Assembly: GCF_013401555.1 (NCBI RefSeq)
Contig: NZ_CP058552.1
Span: 7,440,001-7,504,000, forward strand
Reading direction: 5' to 3'
Length of the DNA: 64,000 nucleotides
DNA from: Paenibacillus sp. E222
Lineage (GTDB): Bacteria; Bacillota; Bacilli; Paenibacillales; Paenibacillaceae
Below are positions 9,268 to 17,359 of the stretch, piece by piece; position 1 is the first letter of the stretch, and each line of letters opens with the position of its first letter. The translations under genes were made by a program, and so were the position numbers. Below the pieces are notes generated by a model that saw only the letters and a list, made by a program, of their open reading frames with translations, did no database searches and was not told where the DNA came from.

Positions 9268-9870
9268 ATGAAAACTACATTTTTACTTGTGAGGCATGCA
9301 TTAAAAGAAAAGCGCATCGGTGATGTTCCCCTCACATCCGAGGGAGTAGTACAAGCTGAGTCAACGGCACTTCATTTGGCTAATGTACCTGTCACCAAAA
9401 TCATTGCAAGCCCACTTCGAAGAGCGATCAATACTGCGGCGCATATTGCTCTCAGAACAAAAATTACAGTGACAGAAGACCCGCGTCTGCGGGAACGCGC
9501 CAACTGGGGTGACTTGCCTGAACAAACAATAGAAGAATTCATTGCCATGTGGGACCGAACCACAATTGATCCAGACTACCTCCCACCCGTGGGTGATTCC
9601 TCTAAGCAGGCAGGCGAACGTTTGGCCTCTTTCCTAACGGAATTGACAAGTGTAGAGCCACCTGATAGCCATATCGTTATCGTTACTCATGGCGGGTTAA
9701 TTACAGATTTTCTGGTAAACATCTTTCCAGAGTATGAACTTAACGTCTGGCATCCTGCTTTTATCGCTATGCAAAGTCAACTGATTCCCGAATGCTCCAT
9801 CACCACATTGATTCATGAAAACGGGAAATACACCATTCAAGATTTTGCATCCGTAGCTCATTTGAAATGA
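9268..9870 (+). CDS. Histidine phosphatase family protein
   Basis: 200 residues; TAGGAGG precedes ATG. The phosphohistidine site is LLVRHALKEKR (Arg-His near residues 9-10), with the second arginine in ASPLRRAINTA and the late histidine in VIVTHGGLITD. This is the phosphoglycerate-mutase-like superfamily, which holds many small-molecule phosphatases; substrate unknown. No signal peptide. Single gene, divergent from the AraC regulator. Confidence 0.88.
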   Translation: MKTTFLLVRHALKEKRIGDVPLTSEGVVQAESTALHLANVPVTKIIASPLRRAINTAAHIALRTKITVTEDPRLRERANWGDLPEQTIEEFIAMWDRTTIDPDYLPPVGDSSKQAGERLASFLTELTSVEPPDSHIVIVTHGGLITDFLVNIFPEYELNVWHPAFIAMQSQLIPECSITTLIHENGKYTIQDFASVAHLK

Positions 9871-9904
9871 TGATGTCGACTGTTGCTTCAGTTTAGCCAT
9901 ATCC

Positions 9905-9956
9905 AAAAAAACTCCGGGTAACCTCCCGTACGTTAAACGCACTGAGGTTACTCCAG
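9905..9956 (-). terminator. Terminator of the PL11 gene
   Basis: On the minus strand CTC-GAGTAACCTC pairs with GAGGTTAC-CGGAG and is followed by a run of seven T. It ends transcripts from the rhamnogalacturonan lyase gene. Confidence 0.8.
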
Positions 9957-10031
9957 AGCTTCACTTTAATACAACAGCAAACACTTCCTATAACAGAATA
10001 TTACTTTTGAAAACCTATCGCCTTTTACTTC

Positions 10032-12449
10032 TCACTTTTCACCCTTACCCGACTTGGGCGTGTGGAACTTGGGCAGCGTAACCTTCGACCAGTCGATATC
10101 GGATGCCATGTAGAAGGATGGGTAGGACGGCTGATTGTATCCACTGTTCTGCCCGGCAATGCCGACACGATACATCGCATCGTGCATCAGCGTGTACAGT
10201 TTACGATCGGTCTTCTCGGTGCTCAGGTAGATGCGGATCGCCGAGCTGTCCTCAGTTCTCACCAGCATTTCTTCCCGCCAGTCCCCGAAGATATCCGCTA
10301 CGAGAGATGGCGTACCTTTGGTATAATTGTTGGTCAACGTGCCGGTCGCGGTCAACAGCGTACCCCGATTCCAATCTTTAATCGCAGGCGTGACATTGAT
10401 GGCACCGTCTACGATCTGTGTTGTCATATCGGCGGCCCATCGTATATTCATATTTGTGCCAGGGGCTTTATCGCTTATTTTCTCACCGCTGGCTGTCCAC
10501 AATCCTACCGCCCATGTCTCCAACCCGCGGCGGGTCGGGTCCACATCACCGATCATGCCGCGTCCAGTGTCTTTGCCCGTATATCCGCCATAGATCACTT
10601 CCCCAGTCTTCGCATCTCGCAGGGAATATCCGTATGGCGCCCAAGGACCACCCTCATGCACCATGAAGATCTCCAGCCCCGGACGATCCGGATCAATATC
10701 CGCTACATGAAGCGCATCCCCGTGGCCCAGACGTGCGATCGTTCCCGGAGCAGCACTCTCCGCAGGCATCAGGTCCTTGGAGCTGTACAGCACACTGCCA
10801 TCATGATCAATCGTGGCCGAGCCGTACACAATCTCCTGTTTACCGTCTCCATCCACATCAGCGACACTGAAATAGTGCGCGCCTTGCGTTGTAATGGAGC
10901 CATACACCGGGTCTGTACCGTCCACCCCATGCGGACCGTCATTGAACGGGTTCTTCATGGGTGTCCATCCACTGTCCACTTTCCATTCACGCTTGAGCTT
11001 TTTGCCATCCCAGTTATAGGTGACCATGGTGGAACGTGTGTAGTACCCGCGTGCAAAGATCGCAGACGGTTTCTTCCCGTCCAGATATGCCACGCCTGCC
11101 AGAAAACGATCTACCCGGTTGCCTGGTTCAATACGCGCCATTGCGTAATCGCCCCACATCAACCCATCATCCTGCCGTCCCGGCTCATAAGGAATGGTCT
11201 CCAGCTCTTTGCCCGACTCTCCTTCGAACACCGTTACATACTCAGGTCCATCCACGATAAAACCTTCGAACTTGCGCAGCTCATTCTTGTCACTGCGGCT
11301 TGGTGCATACACATCGATGAAGTAATCGGCCAAACTCTCAGCATCCTTCTGAGACAATGGATAGTTATACTTTTTGGCAATCCCAAAAGCTTCCTCCAAC
11401 GTAGCAGGCCAGTTGCCTTTCACGACCTCTTCATGTTTATGCCAGTTCTTGAACATATCCACGACATGATCATAGTAGCCTTCTGCACTTAACCGGTAAT
11501 CATCTTCGTTGGAGTATCCTGCCTTGCGATCCTGCTTCGGAAGGGTGATGTATTTCTCGGAAGTGACCTTTCCTTTTTTGTTATATTTGATTATCTTGGT
11601 TCCCGGTGCGGTCTTGAACATCATCTCAGCCTTGCCATCCCCGTCAAAATCATAAACGAGCATCTGTGTATAATGAGCACCCGAACGGATATTAACCCCG
11701 AGATCGATCCGGTACAACAATTGTCCGTCCAGCGTGTAACAATCCACGTACGTTTTACCGGTGTAGCCTTTTTGCGAGACATCCTTGGAGTTGGAAGGGT
11801 CCCATTTTACAAAAAACTCATACTGTCCGTCCCCGTCCACATCGCCCACACTCATGTCATTCGCAGAATACGAGTAGGCTTCTCCGACAGGCGTCACACC
11901 ATCGGCCGGTTTTTGCAAAGGAATATCGACGTAGCCGTTCGCCCAAGGTTTGACGGATGCACTGCGCTTGCTCTCCTTGCCCTTCTTGCTTACCGCTGCC
12001 ACTTCATAACGGGACGATGATTTGCCTGCGGAATCAACATAGTTAGTGCTGTCGGTAACCGTCGCAATCTTCTTGCCATCCCGATATACGTTGAAATCCG
12101 TGCCTGTCAGACCTTTATCGCTATACCCTGTGGCCTCGTCACCAAGCAATCTCCAACTGAGAAAAACACCCTCCGAAGTAGACGCCGCAACCAGACCGCG
12201 ATCAAGATACTCAAGCTGAATGTCTTTCAAAGAACTCCCTCCCTTATGTGACTGCACGCTGGCCTCAGCCGTGCTGTTATCACTGGAAGCTGCTGCTCCG
12301 CTCGCACCCGCTGTTCCCGCAACGAGCAAAGCAACGCTTAGTGCCGAAGACAGCATTTTGGCTGCAAGCGGCATACGTACCTTCCTGCGATTGGAGTCCA
12401 TACCTGAAACCGATCCTTTATGTATCGGCGCTGTTGTTTTGGATTTCAT
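10032..12449 (-). CDS. PL11 rhamnogalacturonan lyase, secreted
   Basis: 805 residues; AAGGAG precedes ATG, and an in-frame ATG 16 codons in is an alternative. A long signal peptide (positive stretch, then LSSALSVALLVAGTAGASGA) marks export. The mature protein starts with an FN3-like domain (about 60-165). The PL11 beta-propeller follows, with its repeated calcium-binding motifs DVDGDGQ, DFDGDGK and DVDGDGK, and the family sequences MERRLDRGLVA-like YLDRGLVAASTSEGVFLSWRL and GDWREEMLVR. PL11 enzymes (B. subtilis YesW/YesX) cut the rhamnose-galacturonate backbone of rhamnogalacturonan I by beta-elimination. A cre-like site lies about 105 bases upstream. Confidence 0.93.
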   Translation of the reverse strand: MKSKTTAPIHKGSVSGMDSNRRKVRMPLAAKMLSSALSVALLVAGTAGASGAAASSDNSTAEASVQSHKGGSSLKDIQLEYLDRGLVAASTSEGVFLSWRLLGDEATGYSDKGLTGTDFNVYRDGKKIATVTDSTNYVDSAGKSSSRYEVAAVSKKGKESKRSASVKPWANGYVDIPLQKPADGVTPVGEAYSYSANDMSVGDVDGDGQYEFFVKWDPSNSKDVSQKGYTGKTYVDCYTLDGQLLYRIDLGVNIRSGAHYTQMLVYDFDGDGKAEMMFKTAPGTKIIKYNKKGKVTSEKYITLPKQDRKAGYSNEDDYRLSAEGYYDHVVDMFKNWHKHEEVVKGNWPATLEEAFGIAKKYNYPLSQKDAESLADYFIDVYAPSRSDKNELRKFEGFIVDGPEYVTVFEGESGKELETIPYEPGRQDDGLMWGDYAMARIEPGNRVDRFLAGVAYLDGKKPSAIFARGYYTRSTMVTYNWDGKKLKREWKVDSGWTPMKNPFNDGPHGVDGTDPVYGSITTQGAHYFSVADVDGDGKQEIVYGSATIDHDGSVLYSSKDLMPAESAAPGTIARLGHGDALHVADIDPDRPGLEIFMVHEGGPWAPYGYSLRDAKTGEVIYGGYTGKDTGRGMIGDVDPTRRGLETWAVGLWTASGEKISDKAPGTNMNIRWAADMTTQIVDGAINVTPAIKDWNRGTLLTATGTLTNNYTKGTPSLVADIFGDWREEMLVRTEDSSAIRIYLSTEKTDRKLYTLMHDAMYRVGIAGQNSGYNQPSYPSFYMASDIDWSKVTLPKFHTPKSGKGEK

Positions 12450-12554
12450 CGACCTTCACTCTCCTTGAGACAGAATGGGTGATGCTTATGGCTGTGCTTG
12501 GATCGTGGCGACATCCGTCAATCTATACAGACGTTCATATTCTTCAAATTTCAC

Positions 12555-12568
12555 TGAATGCGCTTACA
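12555..12568. promoter_or_regulatory. cre-like (CcpA) site upstream of the PL11 gene
   Basis: TGAATGCGCTTACA matches 13 of 14 positions of TGWAARCGYWWWCW, in the leader region about 105 bases before the lyase start. Confidence 0.6.
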
Positions 12569-12762
12569 AAAATATAAAAGAAAGATCTCCCGCCTCAACT
12601 GAATTTCTTGACTCCGTCCCCCTTCCATTCCATCTCCATCAGAGCAGCTTCATGCTACCCATCGGGTATTATTATAGACATCCTACCTGCCGCGACATAG
12701 GCAAATATCCGTCCAAAACGATCAATATTCAGTGTTTTTAGAAGACATTTTAGGAAATCAAA

Positions 12763-13010
12763 CCAACGAACAATTCAGTCTCAAGGCTGATTCAGGCTCA
12801 CCGCCAATTCTTTTGGAACGAATCTCACACACCCTATTGGGGCGTAAAACTCCAACGATGAATTCTAACGAACCTCAGTAACCTTATTCGGACCAAAACG
12901 GGGCTATGCGAGTCAAACTCCACCCAAATTCACTAAATAGCGTGTCTAGAATTCGTTAGAATTTCCAACTTAACCAAATCACCTATATAGCCTTCGCTCT
13001 GTTCGTTATA
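12763..13010. repeat. Array of ~50-nt imperfect repeat units in two opposed orientations
   Basis: Core ~28-base units: 12815-12842 and 12864-12891 forward (AACGAA-CTC...CTTATTCGG type), 12933-12960 and 12982-13010 reversed. A weaker forward copy starts at 12763. Spacing is 49-52 bases. AATTCTAACGAA (12861-12872) and TTCGTTAGAATT (12952-12963) are a perfect 12-base inverted pair. No open reading frame of note. The rest of the 12450-13173 gap shows only the cre-like site and the cellulase terminator. Confidence 0.65.
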
Positions 13011-13011
13011 A

Positions 13012-13061
13012 AAGAAAAAGGGCTGTCGCCACAGATCATTTCCATGATCAGAGGACAGCCC
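13012..13061 (-). terminator. Terminator of the GH6 cellulase gene
   Basis: GGGCTGTC pairs with GACAGCCC, with GATCAT/ATGATC inside, followed on the minus strand by TTTTTC. It lies just past the cellulase stop and at the edge of the repeat array. Confidence 0.85.
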
Positions 13062-13173
13062 TGCTTCATACGTCCGCTTACGCATCCCTAATTTCGGATC
13101 TTCAAGCGGCTCTTAAACACTTCCATCAGCGAACTTCATTTTTCACAACCGAACCAACTGTATAACATTCCTT

Positions 13174-15606
13174 TTAAGGCTCAATGCCCCAGACCAGAGT
13201 ATCGCCTTTGTAAAGGGTCACCTTGTTCCAATCCTGATAGGATGTTTTGGTTGGATCGAAGGAGTAATCATTACTCTCGTCAAAGTTGGACCAGTCTGTT
13301 TTGTACATCCGAAGCTGGATGTCTCCAGTCTGTCCACCAGCCTGAATGCTGCCAGCGCCAGATGTGAAACTCAGTTCCACATAGGAGTCGGTGAATGTGC
13401 GCTGGATGTTGGCTCCACCAACTTGAGCGTAATCGATAGCAGAATCCATTGCAGCAGAGCCTTCTTTGGAGAAGTAATACCGGATCTTCAAGTCACTCAG
13501 ATTCACAGCGGTGCTGCCCAGGTTTTTGATGTTGAAATACGGTTTGATCTGGCTATCCAGAGCATTGGTATCTCCCGCACGATATTGCAGAACCAGATCA
13601 CTGGTCGGAACAACTACACTTTGCGGTGTTGCAGAAGCTGCCGCAGAATTGGCACTTTCCCCGGCAGCGTTCACGGCACTAACCACATAATGATAGGTCG
13701 TTCCATTGGTCAGACCTGTATTCGTGTAGGATGTGCCGCTCACGCCAGCAGCAACCGTAGTGAAGGGACCCGATGCACTCAACGCTCGTTTCACGTTATA
13801 ACCTGTCGCTCCTGCCGAAGCCGCCCAGGACAAGCTGATTTGAGCATTGCCTGCCGTAGCTGTCAGCGCTGTTGGTGCGGCAGGAGCAGTCGCGCCTGCA
13901 ACCGGCACAGCACTTTTTACAGTCGAGTTTGCACTTTCACCCACGGCATTCACGGCGCTAACCACATAATAGTAGGTTGTCCCGTTCGTCAAGCCTGTAT
14001 TGGCATACGATGTGCCGCTCACATTGGCAGCAACGGTTGTGAATGGACCAGAAGCACTCAGCGCCCGCTTCACGTTATAGCTCGTCGCTCCTGCGGAAGC
14101 CGTCCAGCTCAGGGAAACCTGTGCGTTGCCTGCAGTCACAGTCAGTGCTGCCGGAGCTGCTGGAGCCGTCGTTTCTCCACCTCCATTATTGCTGGCCGGA
14201 AGAACAGGGAATGCATTTTGCACCAGCATGACGAATTGATCATGGAACCAGTGGCCAGATACCGGAGCGTTAGGCAGTGCACCCGTCAACACACCATCAC
14301 GAGTTGTAAAGGTAGGATCACACATCCGGTCAAAGCCCTTGCCTTCATTGTTCGGAATTTCCGAACTGGAACCGTCGGATTCACCCGGAGGCTTGACCCA
14401 CACATATGCATCCAGATGAGCTGGTCCTGGTGCTGCCTTCGGTGCTTCACCTATGCCTGCTCCACTGGCATTACACCAGTTCCCCCGATGCTCCCGGCGA
14501 TCTACACGTCCGGAATTCACATAATCGTTGATGTTGCTGCCCGTAGCCGATGCAGGACGGTTAACCCCGCCCCAACCATTCCGGCTGGTATCAATCAGGA
14601 AACCTGTGCTGCTTGGCCAGCCAGCTTGTACGAAATCGGCATACAGCGCAGCGGTGAAATCGGTTTCGTCAAAATAAGGATTCCACTCATAGAACTTGGC
14701 GGATTTAATCGGTTGTCCACCGATATTGAGATCCGGGTTGGACAGGTTCGGCTCTCCCAGCGGTGTCGTGTTCGCTGTATTCGTAATGAAGCCATCCGCA
14801 CTGTTCAGACCTGCAGCTGTCCCTTGCACAACACTTGTATACAGCGCGACTGCTGCAGAACGGTTGTTATCCCACCCAAGCCAGCCGGAGTGGCCGATAT
14901 CCAGATAGTTGTACACATTCGGAATGGCGTGCAGCTTGTCCAGTGCATACTTCACACCCGCCTCATAGATACCTGTTGAACTGGCTTGGCCACAAGCTGG
15001 TGTACTCAGGTTGGTCACAAGGTTAGGCAGACTGTCCGGTTCAATGACTGCAATAATGCGAATATCTTGATACTTCGGATCTGCGAAGATATCTGCGATC
15101 ACATCAATATAATCCGTTTTATACGTCTGCAGGGCCGCCTGTGTTAGTGGAAGTTCACCATTGGAGGCCAGTGCATGACAATCCCGCCCAGGCAAGTTGT
15201 AAATAACGAATGAAGCGGTAATGGGAGTACCTGCCTTCTTTTGCGCCAAGGCGGCATCCAGATGCTGCTCCACACTTTTGCGTCCGGCATTGTCTGTTCC
15301 ACCATTAATGGCGGCAATACGGTCGATCCAGACTGCTGTTGGATAGGATTTGACCGTTTCCATCTTGGCTTTTAGCGCTGCATCACTGGTGAGAGCGATG
15401 GACGTATCTACGAGAGCGGAATAATCCTGGTTTAAATACGATGTAGCTCCGACAAACGGATTATCCACATGGGCTTCAGCCGCCTGAGTTACTCCTGGAG
15501 CCATGCCCGGGAAAATCCCTGCCGCGAGCAGCGTTGCTGCCAGCATTTGTTTTACACTTCTGCGAAGCACCTTTCCGCCTTTCGATAAGGTTTTCGATCT
15601 TGTCAT
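13174..15606 (-). CDS. Secreted GH6 cellulase with two FN3 domains and a CBM3
   Basis: 810 residues. Signal peptide to about residue 43 (ending TQA/AEA). GH6 catalytic domain about 45-470: YNLPGRDCHALASNGE (136-151, a GH6 signature) and VIEPDSLPN with the probable catalytic acid Asp191. Cys143/Cys205 and Cys378/Cys429 may form the family's disulfides. Two nearly identical fibronectin-III domains follow (about 483-568 and 573-663), then a C-terminal CBM3 (about 668-810, starting LVLQYRAGDTN) that binds crystalline cellulose. GH6 enzymes are inverting cellobiohydrolases or endoglucanases; the long inserts around residues 280-430 resemble cellobiohydrolases. Single-gene unit with a cre-like site far upstream. 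Confidence 0.95.
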   Translation of the reverse strand: MTRSKTLSKGGKVLRRSVKQMLAATLLAAGIFPGMAPGVTQAAEAHVDNPFVGATSYLNQDYSALVDTSIALTSDAALKAKMETVKSYPTAVWIDRIAAINGGTDNAGRKSVEQHLDAALAQKKAGTPITASFVIYNLPGRDCHALASNGELPLTQAALQTYKTDYIDVIADIFADPKYQDIRIIAVIEPDSLPNLVTNLSTPACGQASSTGIYEAGVKYALDKLHAIPNVYNYLDIGHSGWLGWDNNRSAAVALYTSVVQGTAAGLNSADGFITNTANTTPLGEPNLSNPDLNIGGQPIKSAKFYEWNPYFDETDFTAALYADFVQAGWPSSTGFLIDTSRNGWGGVNRPASATGSNINDYVNSGRVDRREHRGNWCNASGAGIGEAPKAAPGPAHLDAYVWVKPPGESDGSSSEIPNNEGKGFDRMCDPTFTTRDGVLTGALPNAPVSGHWFHDQFVMLVQNAFPVLPASNNGGGETTAPAAPAALTVTAGNAQVSLSWTASAGATSYNVKRALSASGPFTTVAANVSGTSYANTGLTNGTTYYYVVSAVNAVGESANSTVKSAVPVAGATAPAAPTALTATAGNAQISLSWAASAGATGYNVKRALSASGPFTTVAAGVSGTSYTNTGLTNGTTYHYVVSAVNAAGESANSAAASATPQSVVVPTSDLVLQYRAGDTNALDSQIKPYFNIKNLGSTAVNLSDLKIRYYFSKEGSAAMDSAIDYAQVGGANIQRTFTDSYVELSFTSGAGSIQAGGQTGDIQLRMYKTDWSNFDESNDYSFDPTKTSYQDWNKVTLYKGDTLVWGIEP

Positions 15607-16089
15607 TAGGGTACCACCTTTCCTGTAATTGGATTGGGTATATACTCATGTCTGATCCTCTGTGTCGGCAAGATGCTATGCACGGTAGAGAACGTATAGA
15701 TGAGCTGTAGGAACTTCACCTCCATGAATGTAGTTCAATTGGGGCAAGCTAGGTCAACAACAATAAGGTGTGAAACAAGAAACAGAAATGATGGTGTCTT
15801 ACACTGAGGTTAAGTGACAAAGCAAGGGGGTAACATCTGTAGGTGTGTGGGGGTGATCTTCGGTGAACGGCTTTCAAGGCATTGCTCAGACTTTAATAAA
15901 GTAAGCGCTTACTTATGAGGTTTTAAAAAAAGGCTTACCCTCGATACAAACCTCACATCGCGTGTCCACCTCCTTATGAATCGATTATACTCCATGTAAA
16001 TATTACTGTAAATTGAATTTATTAAAATTTATTATATTTAATTCCATAAATCATGCAGGAATTCCGATATGTCCCTCCCCAAGCCAGAA
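15607..16089. other. Non-coding leader region upstream of the cellulase gene
   Basis: About 480 bases without a credible gene. It holds the cre-like palindrome at 15900-15913 and an AT-rich segment (15990-16050), followed by the terminator of the efflux operon. The cellulase start is about 300 bases from the palindrome, so either the mRNA leader is long or another promoter lies closer. No riboswitch fold was recognised. Confidence 0.5.
15900..15913. promoter_or_regulatory. Palindromic cre-like site upstream of the cellulase gene
   Basis: AGTAAGCGCTTACT is a perfect palindrome and matches 13 of 14 positions of the CcpA consensus. A dedicated LacI-family repressor is an alternative reader. Confidence 0.6.
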
Positions 16090-16123
16090 AAAAGGCCCAT
16101 CACGGGCTGATCCCCCGTAATGA
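16090..16123 (-). terminator. Terminator of the MacAB-like operon
   Basis: CATTACGGG pairs (one mismatch) with CCCGTGATG, followed on the minus strand by GGCCTTTTTT. Confidence 0.75.
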
Positions 16124-16157
16124 GCTATTTCACATGGCATATTCTCATGCTCTCTTT

Positions 16158-17249
16158 TTATGGAAGCACCACAATATCTCCCGGTTTCAAACCGTTCAGT
16201 ACTTCGGTCTTGTCATCTGTCTCGATGCCTGTTTGAATACTCTGCTGTGCATACTGCCCGTTGCCCTGATCCAGCATTACATATGCCGTATCCTGATCTC
16301 GCATGACCGCCAGCGTGGGAACGACCGTCGCTTTCTCCTTGCGCAGCGTTTCAATCTTGCCTTCCAGACTCAATCCACCGATCAGCTTGGCGTTTGGCTT
16401 CAGATCAATGACAATTTCGAATTGGGAGGGCTGCTTCAGATCTGTTTCCGTTCCCTTTTTGGCAAACCTGGCGATTTTGCTGACCTTTCCGGTTAACGGA
16501 ACCTCCTTATTGCCCGTCATATGTACGCTTACAGGCATGCCTGTTTGGATTTTGAATAGCTCCTGCTCGCTAATGGTCGCCACAAATTGTAGTTTGCCCG
16601 TGTCCACAATGGTACCCACATACTGACCTTCGCCCACCATCCGTGTCTTCGTCTCCGTATCGTTCATCAGAAATACACCGGATACCGGCGCGTACACGGT
16701 CGATAAACCAATCACCGCTTTCTTGGCCTGAACCTCCTGCTCCTTTACAGCGATGGATTCCTTGTTCATTTCGTTGGTCAGTCGTTTTGTTTCCCGCTCG
16801 GCGAAGGCTTTCTTCCGTTCTTCCTCGGTAACCCCCAATTGCTCGGGACCTTCACCCTGAGTAAGACCAATCTCATTCAGTTGAGCTTCCAGCCTCGATT
16901 TCTCAATATCGGTCTCCAACTGCTGCACTTCCGTCTGCAATGCTTTCGAATCAAGCGAGAACATGACCGCTCCCTTGTGAATGGGCTCCCCGTTCTCCAC
17001 ATTCCACTGCTTTATTTTCGAGGCAAAAGGAGCGTAGACATCCGTCTGTTTGGCATAGGCCGACTTGCCTTTGACCTGAATTTCCTGCGTAATCGTCTCC
17101 TGTGTGACTTCAAATGTGATGGGCTGCGGGGCCTCGATGGGCGCTTCGGGTACCGGTTTATATTGCTGGTACAGAAAGTATCCAGCGCCTGCGAGAAGTC
17201 CGATCATGATGATTCTCTTTATCCATTTGCTTATTGCCGAGTTCTTCAT
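16158..17249 (-). CDS. HlyD/MacA-type efflux adaptor (YknX-like)
   Basis: 363 residues from the ATG at 17247-17249, nine bases after AAGGGA. ATG at 17267 or TTG at 17297 would add residues but have no ribosome site. A single transmembrane anchor (about residues 10-30) is followed by a lipoyl-like/hairpin region (QTDVYAPFASKIKQWNVENGEPIHKGAVMF), a coiled coil (about 85-170) and beta-barrel domains. The adaptor works with the ATPase and FtsX-type permease encoded upstream, as in B. subtilis YknXYZ or Gram-negative MacAB, usually exporting or repelling peptides. A 13-base tandem repeat lies directly before it. Confidence 0.85.
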   Translation of the reverse strand: MKNSAISKWIKRIIMIGLLAGAGYFLYQQYKPVPEAPIEAPQPITFEVTQETITQEIQVKGKSAYAKQTDVYAPFASKIKQWNVENGEPIHKGAVMFSLDSKALQTEVQQLETDIEKSRLEAQLNEIGLTQGEGPEQLGVTEEERKKAFAERETKRLTNEMNKESIAVKEQEVQAKKAVIGLSTVYAPVSGVFLMNDTETKTRMVGEGQYVGTIVDTGKLQFVATISEQELFKIQTGMPVSVHMTGNKEVPLTGKVSKIARFAKKGTETDLKQPSQFEIVIDLKPNAKLIGGLSLEGKIETLRKEKATVVPTLAVMRDQDTAYVMLDQGNGQYAQQSIQTGIETDDKTEVLNGLKPGDIVVLP

Positions 17250-17266
17250 TGCCGTATGTCCCTTCA

Positions 17267-17326
17267 TTGAATCTGTCTGTTGATTCTGTCTGTTCAATCT
17301 GTCTGTTGAATCTGTCTGTTCAATCC
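17267..17326. repeat. 13-bp tandem repeat at the start of the adaptor gene
   Basis: Four copies of TTGAATCTGTCTG (with TTGATT and TTCAAT variants) at 17267-17279, 17280-17292, 17293-17305 and 17306-17318, plus a partial fifth. The unit length is not a multiple of three, and the array fills the space between the permease stop and the first candidate ATG of the adaptor. Confidence 0.9.
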
Positions 17327-17359
17327 CTAAACTTTGCTTCCCCTGTATCTCTGTTTTAT

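Noticed and set aside
10062..11492. 476-codon plus-strand open frame
   Set aside because: Antisense to the PL11 gene; no ribosome site and no protein-like pattern.
12763..13010. CRISPR array
   Set aside because: Units are imperfect, flip orientation, and lack constant repeats with unique spacers; no cas genes.
13423..14979. 518-codon plus-strand open frame
   Set aside because: Shadow of the GH6-FN3 gene on the other strand, rich in Cys/Arg/Ser from its codon bias.
15607..16157. Riboswitch or small gene upstream of the cellulase
   Set aside because: No conserved riboswitch core was recognised and no short frame had a convincing ribosome site.
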